A stretch of 57,249 nt of DNA. Origin: Clostridiales bacterium. Its GTDB lineage: Bacteria > Bacillota > Clostridia > Christensenellales > Aristaeellaceae. The stretch covers positions 1-57,249 of the forward strand of contig JAAYLK010000010.1 in assembly GCA_012521895.1 (NCBI GenBank). Reading direction: 5' to 3'. This document shows, piece by piece, positions 35,021 through 41,433 of this stretch (position 1 is the stretch's first letter; each line of letters opens with the position of its first letter). The position numbers and the translations under genes are program-made. The notes under the pieces were generated by a model. It was not told the DNA's origin, searched no databases, and worked only from the letters and a program-made list of their open reading frames with translations.

Positions 35021-35949
35021 TGTTTGTCCGTGTGCGTGCTGACCCGCAGGAAGATTTCCTCCAGCGTGTCCTGCAGCGGAGTCAGTTCCAGAATGGGCGC
35101 ATTCATCCCGGCCAGCAGGGTGAACAACTGCCGGGCAAAATCACCCGTGGGCTCTGTTTCAATCAGCAGGGTGACGCCTTCATCGGTATTTTCTGCGATG
35201 AGCCTGGCCCGGCGTACGCAGGGCAGCTGGCGGATGGGGGACAGAACGCGGGCGGCGCTCCCCTGCACCCGCAGGCGGTAATGGGTGGAGGTCTCCTGCT
35301 GGCGGTTGTTGTGGTCCAGCATCAGTTTGCCCTCATGGATGATCAGCACCCTGTCGCAGATTTCCTGGGCTTCACTCAACAGGTGGGTGGAAAACAGGAT
35401 GGTCCTGCCCTTGGCCAGTTTGCGGATCAGCTTGCGGAAGGCGACAGCCTGCATGGGGTCAAAGCCCGCGGTGGGCTCGTCCAGCAGCAGCACCTTGGGG
35501 TCCCCGCACAGCGCCTGCGCCAGGCCAACGCGTTGGCGAAAGCCCTTTGACAGTTTGCTGATTAGCTTGTGCCGCACCTCTTCCAGCCCTGTCAGCGCGA
35601 TAATCTCCTCGATGTGCGCCTTGATGTCCGCGCTTACCACCTCTTTGATGCGGCAGCAGAACACAAGGTACTCATGGACCGTCAACTCGGGATACACCGG
35701 GGGCACTTCCGGCAGGTAACCAAGCGATTGCCTGGCTTGCAGCGGTTCATTTATCAGGTCATGCTGGTTGATGCGTACCCTGCCGTCACTTGGCATGAGG
35801 CAGCCGGCCAGGACGTTCATGATGGTGCTCTTCCCGGCGCCGTTTTGGCCCAGCAAGCCCACCACCTCACCTTCCGCCGCAGTGAATGACACATCACTGA
35901 CAGCCAGGTGCTGCCCGTAATACCGACTGACATGGTCTGCGAAAATCAA
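35017..35949 (-). CDS. ABC transporter ATP-binding protein, GldA-like
   Basis: ATPase of 310 residues. Walker A is GQNGAGKST (about 35-43), the signature is LSKGFRQRVGLAQAL, Walker B is VLLLDEPTAGFDP, and the switch His is in STHLLSEA. A C-terminal extension of about 90 residues follows the nucleotide domain. First gene of a tight four-gene unit (ATPase, permease, GldG-like, DUF4340-like). Its promoter region carries the TGAA-type repeats at 36000-36022. Confidence 0.9.
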   Translation of the reverse strand: MIFADHVSRYYGQHLAVSDVSFTAAEGEVVGLLGQNGAGKSTIMNVLAGCLMPSDGRVRINQHDLINEPLQARQSLGYLPEVPPVYPELTVHEYLVFCCRIKEVVSADIKAHIEEIIALTGLEEVRHKLISKLSKGFRQRVGLAQALCGDPKVLLLDEPTAGFDPMQAVAFRKLIRKLAKGRTILFSTHLLSEAQEICDRVLIIHEGKLMLDHNNRQQETSTHYRLRVQGSAARVLSPIRQLPCVRRARLIAENTDEGVTLLIETEPTGDFARQLFTLLAGMNAPILELTPLQDTLEEIFLRVSTHTDKQ

Positions 35950-35979
35950 TGAAACCTCCAGAACACTAAGCGTAGATTC

Positions 35980-35985
35980 AGTATA
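35980..35985 (-). promoter_or_regulatory. -10 box of the GldA-like operon
   Basis: TATACT on the minus strand, 30 bases before the start codon. No standard -35 box is at 17 bases; that place is taken by the direct repeats at 36000-36022, which suggests an activator-dependent promoter. Confidence 0.5.
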
Positions 35986-35999
35986 GCACGGGCCTTACA

Positions 36000-36022
36000 A
36001 GTGAAGGTGAACATTCTGTGAA
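36000..36022. promoter_or_regulatory. Candidate OmpR/PhoB-family response regulator site
   Basis: AGTGAA (36000), GGTGAA (36006) and TGTGAA (36017). The last two are 11 bases apart, the spacing usual for PhoB/PhoP-class regulators. The core TGAACATTCTGTGAA matches the site near the response regulator gene (TGAACAGTCCGTGAA, 41408-41422) at 13 of 15 positions. It lies between the divergent GldA-like operon and the 36089 gene and could serve both. Confidence 0.5.
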
Positions 36023-36033
36023 AACACCTGTTC

Positions 36034-36062
36034 TTGTCGCATGGAATAAATCATGATAAGAT
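36034..36062 (+). promoter_or_regulatory. Weak promoter of the 36089 gene
   Basis: TTGTCG (36034-36039) and TAAGAT (36057-36062) are 17 bases apart, 26 bases before ATG 36089. Both boxes deviate from consensus, and the regulator-like repeats end 11 bases upstream. Confidence 0.45.
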
Positions 36063-36088
36063 AAGGCATCTTAAGGAGCAGGGGTACG

Positions 36089-36577
36089 ATGAACAACTAC
36101 CGATTCCGGCAAAAGCCAACCTTTCAAAGCTATGGCACCAAGACACAGCAAAGGCTGTTGATGCTGGCCCTTGTCGTGCTGCTGGCTGCCACTGCTGTGC
36201 TCGGCTTTTTGTATATCCGGACCAATGTGTTTGAAAGCAAGACCGTCTCGCAGTTTGAAAGTAAAATCAACAGCAACCTGGTGGATGCCATTGGGCAGGT
36301 CAGCCGCATGGCGGGGGACATCCGTTCTACGTCACCCATGAAACTGGGGCAAATCCGCCAACATATCTATGCCATGGACCAGATCAACGGCATCAGCCTG
36401 TCAGTCCGCGGCGAAGCCGGGCGCATCGTGCCCCAGGAGGCGTTTGAGGCCATCTACAGCGTGCTGGAGCGTTATGACCTTGCGGCGCAGACTTCCACCG
36501 GCAACATCCTGGAGCTGCGCACCCTGCTGCTGACCCATCTGATGTCTTTGCAGGAATTGCTCAACCAGGGAACGTAG
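36089..36577 (+). CDS. Small single-pass membrane protein of unknown function
   Basis: Protein of 162 residues. A short basic cytoplasmic part (1-23) is followed by one membrane helix (about 24-44) and an extracytoplasmic helical region of about 115 residues. No Cys, no catalytic motif and no lipobox are seen. I do not recognise the family. An AAGGAG site at about 36073 precedes ATG 36089. It is a single-gene unit with its own terminator, divergent from the Gld-like operon and sharing its regulatory region. Confidence 0.72.
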   Translation: MNNYRFRQKPTFQSYGTKTQQRLLMLALVVLLAATAVLGFLYIRTNVFESKTVSQFESKINSNLVDAIGQVSRMAGDIRSTSPMKLGQIRQHIYAMDQINGISLSVRGEAGRIVPQEAFEAIYSVLERYDLAAQTSTGNILELRTLLLTHLMSLQELLNQGT

Positions 36578-36597
36578 TTCACACATTGTATACAGTC

Positions 36598-36632
36598 ACA
36601 GGCATGGACGAAGGATCCATGCCTGTTTTTTT
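36598..36632 (+). terminator. Strong intrinsic terminator after the 36089 gene
   Basis: A perfect 11-bp stem ACAGGCATGGA/TCCATGCCTGT closes a seven-base loop and runs into seven T residues. Confidence 0.9.
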
Positions 36633-36697
36633 GTAGCACAAAACGGGTATCATATGAACAGTCGCTCAAATGAGTGCAAAATGAAAGGAAAGAAACC

Positions 36698-37237
36698 ATG
36701 TCCAAGAAAATCGGTATCCTCATAGGCTCCCTCCGCAAAGACTCCTTCACCAAGATTGTCGCCCAGGCTGCAGCCAAGCTGCTCCCCAAGGATGTAGAAG
36801 CAGAGTTTGTTGAAATAGCGCATCTGCCCTTCTTCAACCAGGATTTTGAAGAGGTCGCCACGGCCCCTGAGAGCCACACCGCCTTCCGCAAGCAGATTGA
36901 AAGCCTTGACGGCTTTATCTTCGCCACACCCGAGTACAACCGTTCCTACACCCCGGTGTTGAAGAATGCCCTGGACATCGCGTCCCGCCCCTATGGGCAG
37001 AACAAGTGGAATGGCAAGCCCTTCGCTATCCTCAGCGTGTCCCCGGGCGCCATTGGCGGCTTTGGCGCCAACCACCACCTGCGCCAGGTGCTGACCTTCC
37101 TGCACATGAGCCCTGTCCAGCAGCCGGAAGCCTACATCGGCAGCGTCACCACCCTGCTCAATGACAAGAACGAGCTCAAGGAAGAAACCCTCAAGTTCCT
37201 GCAAACCGTGGTGGATGCCCTGGTCAGCAAGCTGTAA
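36698..37237 (+). CDS. NADPH-dependent FMN reductase family protein
   Basis: Flavodoxin-fold protein of 179 residues. GSLRKDSFTKI binds the FMN phosphate, and TPEYNRSYTPVLKNALD plus LSVSPGAIGGFGA are family blocks of NADPH-dependent FMN reductases/azoreductase-like quinone reductases. The physiological acceptor is unknown. ATG 36698 follows AAAGGAAAG. A start at 36674 is in frame but has no ribosome site. It is a single-gene unit ending at a strong terminator. Confidence 0.93.
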   Translation: MSKKIGILIGSLRKDSFTKIVAQAAAKLLPKDVEAEFVEIAHLPFFNQDFEEVATAPESHTAFRKQIESLDGFIFATPEYNRSYTPVLKNALDIASRPYGQNKWNGKPFAILSVSPGAIGGFGANHHLRQVLTFLHMSPVQQPEAYIGSVTTLLNDKNELKEETLKFLQTVVDALVSKL

Positions 37238-37253
37238 GTAATCTATAATCCTG

Positions 37254-37281
37254 CCGGAAGCCGCGCGCTTCCGGTTTTTTT
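37254..37281 (+). terminator. Strong intrinsic terminator after the FMN reductase gene
   Basis: CCGGAAGC (37254-37261) pairs with GCTTCCGG (37267-37274), loop CGCGC, followed by seven T residues. Confidence 0.88.
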
Positions 37282-37340
37282 GTTTGCGGGAAAGTTGTAC
37301 AATGGGCTTGGGACTGTGATGAAAGGATGGGGGAAACGCA

Positions 37341-38354
37341 GTGAAGGTATTGATTATCGGCGGAAGCGGCCTGCTTGTCAGTGAGGCCGCCTGGGCGCTT
37401 TCAAACAAGGGGCATCAGGTGATCGGCCTCTCCCTGCCGCCGCTGCCCCAGGACGCGGCCTTTCCATCCTCCATGGTGCACCACTTTGGCAGTTACCTGG
37501 ATTTGAGCGATGAAGAACTGACAGCCTTGTTGGTCGGCTGTGAGGGCCTGGTCTTCGCGACAGGGGTTGATGAGCGCGTCAAGACTGTGCCGCCGGTGCT
37601 GGATTTTTATCGCAAGTACAACAACGAGCCGCTCAAACGTATCCTTCCCCTGGCCAAGGCGGCCGGCGTGCGCCATGTGGTGGTGCTGGGCAGCTATTTT
37701 AGCCATTTCAACAGGGTTTGGCCGCGGCACAATCTTGAGCAGAATCATCCCTACATCAAAAGCCGGGTGGAACAGGAGGCAATCGCTAAAAGCCATGCCG
37801 GCCCTGGCTTTGATGTGGCGGTGCTGGAGCTGCCCTACATCTTCGGCACCCAGCCCGGGCGCAAGCCGGTGTGGGTCTTCCTGGTGGTGATGTTGCGCGG
37901 GATGCGGCCTTTCGCTTTTTTCCCGCCGGGCGGCACCGCCATGGTGACCGCTAAGCAGGTAGGCCAGGCCATCCTCGGCGCCCTGGAACGCAACACAGGC
38001 TATCAGGCCTATCCGATTGGGTTTTACAACCTGACCTGGCTGGAGATGCTGGGCATCTTCCATGAAGCGATGGGCTGCCCCAACAAAAGAATCATCACCA
38101 TCCCGGTGTGGATGTTCAAAATCGGAACCATTTTCATTCAGAACAGGGACAAGAAAAAAGGCCTAGTCGGCGGGCTGGACCTGCCCAAGTTCGCCCCGGT
38201 GATGGGCAGTGAGGCCTTCATCGACAAGTCCCTCGGCAGCGTCCCGCTGGGCATTGAAGAGGATGACATCAAAAAGGCCATCACCGCTTCTGTCAAACAG
38301 AGCCTTCAGGCCATGGAGGGGAGTGCTTCTATGGTTGAAATGCAGAACAAATAA
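37341..38354 (+). CDS. NAD-dependent epimerase/dehydratase-like protein
   Basis: Extended short-chain dehydrogenase fold of 337 residues. The N-terminal nucleotide motif is GGSGLLV (residues 7-13), with VVVLGSYFS near the usual active-site Ser. The catalytic pair normally written YxxxK appears as YIKSR (Tyr then Arg), so classical dehydrogenase catalysis is in doubt. The last third (TVTW-like PVWMFKIGT) differs from sugar epimerases. The start is GTG 37341. It converges with ispE, 5 bases away, without a visible terminator. Confidence 0.78.
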   Translation: MKVLIIGGSGLLVSEAAWALSNKGHQVIGLSLPPLPQDAAFPSSMVHHFGSYLDLSDEELTALLVGCEGLVFATGVDERVKTVPPVLDFYRKYNNEPLKRILPLAKAAGVRHVVVLGSYFSHFNRVWPRHNLEQNHPYIKSRVEQEAIAKSHAGPGFDVAVLELPYIFGTQPGRKPVWVFLVVMLRGMRPFAFFPPGGTAMVTAKQVGQAILGALERNTGYQAYPIGFYNLTWLEMLGIFHEAMGCPNKRIITIPVWMFKIGTIFIQNRDKKKGLVGGLDLPKFAPVMGSEAFIDKSLGSVPLGIEEDDIKKAITASVKQSLQAMEGSASMVEMQNK

Positions 38355-38359
38355 GCGCT

Positions 38360-39211
38360 TCAGGTCGTCGTATAGACACAGACCGGCCAGCGCCTTGCAA
38401 GGGCTGCCTGTGCCGCCATAGCCTGTTCCTTTGATTTAAAAACCCCAAACACCGCGGACCCGCTGCCGCTCATTTGGGCATAGCCCGCGCCAAAGGCGTA
38501 CAGGTCGTTCTTGGCTTTCGCAATGTCCGGCAAAAAAGCGGTGGCGGTGGCTTCCAGCTGGTTGTGGCAGTGCTTTGCGATTTCTTCAAGATTTGCATGT
38601 TGAACCGCTGCCAATGCTTTTTGAACATCTGCGGCCTTGCTGTCCGTTTGCCGGTCATATGCCTGGAAGATTTTCACGGTTGACAAGCCGCTGTCAGGCT
38701 GTACAAGCACCAGATGATGCTGCGCATCGCAATCATACGTTGTGATTTGCTCGCCTTTCCCGCTCGCGCGCATCAAGCCGGGCCGCAGGCACAGGGGCAC
38801 ATCGGCGCCCAGCTTCAAGCCCAGGCCGCTCAATGCTTCAAGCGGCAGCCCTGTCTGCCACAAGGTATTCAAGCCCTGCAGCACGGCCGCGGCGTCCGCG
38901 CTTCCACCGCCAAGGCCAGCTTGTGAAGGGATATTCTTGATGAGGTGGATGCGCGCGCCTTGTGTGGCGCCGGTATAAGCCCGCAAGGCGTTAGCGGCCT
39001 TGATGACCAGGTTGCTCTCATCCATGGGCACCTGGTCATCGTTTTCAATGGTGAGAAGAAGGCCGTCCGCCGGTTCCAGGCTGATGTCATCACACAGGGA
39101 AATCCGCTGGACCACCATGTCCAGGCTGTGGTAGCCGTCCGGCAGGATGCCGGTGACATTCAGTGCCCAGTTAATCTTTGCGTGGGCCTTCAGGCGGATG
39201 GGGCTTGGCAT
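38360..39211 (-). CDS. ispE: 4-diphosphocytidyl-2-C-methyl-D-erythritol kinase IspE
   Basis: GHMP kinase of 283 residues in the non-mevalonate (MEP) isoprenoid pathway. The N-terminus LKAHAKINWALNV and the ATP loop PSQAGLGGGSADAAA are typical, with MSGSGSAVFG near the C-terminus. It starts inside the last 41 bases of the histidine kinase gene, so it is translated from the same transcript. It links isoprenoid supply (for undecaprenyl carriers) to this operon by position only. Confidence 0.96.
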   Translation of the reverse strand: MPSPIRLKAHAKINWALNVTGILPDGYHSLDMVVQRISLCDDISLEPADGLLLTIENDDQVPMDESNLVIKAANALRAYTGATQGARIHLIKNIPSQAGLGGGSADAAAVLQGLNTLWQTGLPLEALSGLGLKLGADVPLCLRPGLMRASGKGEQITTYDCDAQHHLVLVQPDSGLSTVKIFQAYDRQTDSKAADVQKALAAVQHANLEEIAKHCHNQLEATATAFLPDIAKAKNDLYAFGAGYAQMSGSGSAVFGVFKSKEQAMAAQAALARRWPVCVYTTT

Positions 39212-40652
39212 GTTTTTCTGTCACTTTCTCCAAGGTAAATTGGAAACTGGCGCCATTTTGCGTCGGCAGCAGCTGAATGGTCTGCCCGTGCTGTTCCAGG
39301 ATGGCCTTGCAGATGGCCAGGCCCAGGCCGACGCCTTCGCCCTTGGTGTGGGCCTGGTCCGTCTTGTAAAAACGGTCAAAGATGCGCGTGGCATCCTCCG
39401 GTGTGATGCCGATGCCATTGTCGCTGACGGTGACCGCCACAGTCTTCTTGTCCAGCGTTTCCACGGCCACCGTAATCTTGCCGTCCTGAGGGGTAAAGCG
39501 GATGGCGTTGTCCAGCAGGTTGATCAGCACCTGCTCAATCTGGTGCTTGGCGGCCAGGGCATAGGCCTCCTCCGGCTCAAAGCGCGTTTCCACCTGAATG
39601 TTTTTCTCTTCCAGCTGGTTGATGCGGGTGATCAGCACCAGGCGGACCAGCTCGCAGACATTGAACACTTCTTTTTTCAGCTCATTCTCCGGCGCTTCCG
39701 CGCGGGACAGGGTGAGCAGGCCGGATACCAGGTGGTTTAAACGCTTGGTCTCGTCCAGCACAATCTGCAGGGTCTGCTTCTGGTTTTCGGGCTTCACCGT
39801 TTCATCCAGCAAACCCTGCACAAAGCCCTGGATGCTGGTCATGGGGGAGCGCAGCTCGTGGGAGAGGTTGGCGATGAAGGCTTTGCGCGTCTCCTCAGTG
39901 CTTTGTATCTGGCTGGACATGTGATTAAAGGACAGCGCCAGTTCCTCAATTTCCAGAAACCCGGTGTCCTCCACCTGGGGGGCGGGCAGGCCGCGCGCCA
40001 TCATGCCGGCGGAGGCGGCCATGTTCTTCAGCGGCGTCACCAGGCGCCGGGTGTAGATGACTGCCACCGCGGCCGCCACCAGGAAGGTGAACAGGGCGGC
40101 GATGACCGCTTGCCGCCAGATTTCCTCGTAGGACGCGGTGATGTTCTGGGCGGCGGTCTGGATGTAGACCGCGCCGATCACAGCCCCGTTTTGCACCCAG
40201 GGCACCGCCACGGTGAACATCGGGCCCAAGGCGCCGTTGCTTTGCAGGATGACTTCTTCGCCCTGCAAGACCCGGGTCAGGGTGCGGGTGATGTCCTGCG
40301 CGTCCAATGAACTGGCCAGCTCCTGGTGTTGGCCCAGTACCTGCGAAAAATAGGAGGTGACCCGCCCGGTGCGGTCCACCACCAGGCAGTAGGCGGAGTA
40401 GTCCTCGTATACGCTGCGCAGCTTGCGCTCCATCATCTGCCGGATGGCGTTGCCGCCAAAGTTGAAGATGGACTCCAGCCCCTTGGGCGTGGATTCAGAG
40501 GCCAGGTAGGCGATGTCATAGGCTTGCACCTTCAGGGCGTTCACCCGGTTTTCTATCTGCGATTGGCGGGAGCTTAAGGCGAAGACCGCCAGCATCAACA
40601 GCACCGCCAATGAAATGACGGCCACCAGCATCACCAGCAGGCGGGAGAGCAT
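39171..40652 (-). CDS. Sensor histidine kinase
   Basis: Membrane kinase of 493 residues from ATG 40652. It has a membrane helix (about 5-27), an extracytoplasmic sensor (about 28-165), a second helix (about 168-188) and a HAMP linker. The H-box IANLSHELRSP has the phosphorylated histidine near residue 265. The ATPase has an N-box QVLINLLDNAIRFTP, a G1 box VSDNGIGI and a G2 region GVGLGLAIC. A longer frame beyond ATG 40652 continues into the response regulator gene, so 40652 or a TTG 27 bases upstream is the likely start. The regulator partner is the gene directly upstream. Confidence 0.93.
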   Translation of the reverse strand: MLSRLLVMLVAVISLAVLLMLAVFALSSRQSQIENRVNALKVQAYDIAYLASESTPKGLESIFNFGGNAIRQMMERKLRSVYEDYSAYCLVVDRTGRVTSYFSQVLGQHQELASSLDAQDITRTLTRVLQGEEVILQSNGALGPMFTVAVPWVQNGAVIGAVYIQTAAQNITASYEEIWRQAVIAALFTFLVAAAVAVIYTRRLVTPLKNMAASAGMMARGLPAPQVEDTGFLEIEELALSFNHMSSQIQSTEETRKAFIANLSHELRSPMTSIQGFVQGLLDETVKPENQKQTLQIVLDETKRLNHLVSGLLTLSRAEAPENELKKEVFNVCELVRLVLITRINQLEEKNIQVETRFEPEEAYALAAKHQIEQVLINLLDNAIRFTPQDGKITVAVETLDKKTVAVTVSDNGIGITPEDATRIFDRFYKTDQAHTKGEGVGLGLAICKAILEQHGQTIQLLPTQNGASFQFTLEKVTEKHAKPHPPEGPRKD

Positions 40653-40665
40653 GCTGGGATTGGCT

Positions 40666-41349
40666 TTATTTGATTTCAAACTTGTACCCCACCGACCAGA
40701 CGGTACGGATGCTCCAGCCAAAACGCTCGCTTTCGGGCAATTTCTCGCGCAGGCGCTTGATGTGGACGTCCACTGTGCGGCTGTCCCCGAAATAATCAAA
40801 GCCCCACACTTTTTCAAGCAACTGCTCCCTTGTGAACACCTGGTTTTGATGAAGGGCTAAAAAGTGCAGCAGTTCCAGCTCCTTGGGGGGCATGGGAGTG
40901 GGCTGGCCGTCAAAAATGACCTCATAGCTGGTCAGGGAGATGGACAGCCCGGGGAAGCGCAGGGCTTCCTCTGGGTTCACCACGCTGACGCTGCGCCGGA
41001 GCACGGCCTTGATGCGGGCGATCATCTCCTTGGGCTCAAAGGGCTTGGTGATGTAGTCATCCGCGCCCAGTTCCAGGCTCTTCACCTTGTCAAAGGTTTC
41101 TTCCTTGGCGCTGAGCATGATGATGGGCACTTTGCTGGTCTTGCGCACCTCGCGGCAAATGTCCCAGCCGTCAATGCCCGGCAGCATGATGTCCAGCAGC
41201 AACAAATCCGGCTCCAGGCTGCGGAAAGCTGCCAGGGCCTCATCACCGCGCGCGAAATGTTTTACCTCGTATTCCGCCTGCTCAAGGTAGAGGCGAATCA
41301 GGCTGGCGATGTTTTGGTCATCATCCACAACGAAAATCACTTGTTTCAT
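40666..41349 (-). CDS. OmpR/PhoB-family response regulator
   Basis: DNA-binding regulator of 227 residues. The receiver domain has an acidic pocket VVDDD (residues 7-11), phospho-acceptor D53 in LLLLDIMLPG, and K in ITKPF. The winged-helix output domain has the OmpR-type run PPKELELLHFLALHQNQVFTR and DVHIKRLREKL. It is the partner of the kinase 13 bases downstream. The promoter region (41350-41433) holds repeats of the kind it would bind, suggesting autoregulation. Confidence 0.95.
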   Translation of the reverse strand: MKQVIFVVDDDQNIASLIRLYLEQAEYEVKHFARGDEALAAFRSLEPDLLLLDIMLPGIDGWDICREVRKTSKVPIIMLSAKEETFDKVKSLELGADDYITKPFEPKEMIARIKAVLRRSVSVVNPEEALRFPGLSISLTSYEVIFDGQPTPMPPKELELLHFLALHQNQVFTREQLLEKVWGFDYFGDSRTVDVHIKRLREKLPESERFGWSIRTVWSVGYKFEIK

Positions 41350-41390
41350 ACAATCACACTTTCCGCGTACAGCAGTCGTTTTCGATGCCC

Positions 41391-41422
41391 AGTATACAGC
41401 ACATCTTTGAACAGTCCGTGAA
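41391..41422 (-). promoter_or_regulatory. Response regulator promoter with direct repeats
   Basis: A -10 box TATACT (41391-41396, minus strand) is preceded by TTCAAA (41406-41411) and TTCACG (41417-41422). These repeat at 11-base spacing and cover the -35 region. The core matches the site at 36008-36022, where the distance to the -10 box is exactly 11 bases (one helical turn) greater. Confidence 0.5.
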
Positions 41423-41433
41423 TGTTTTCCGGC

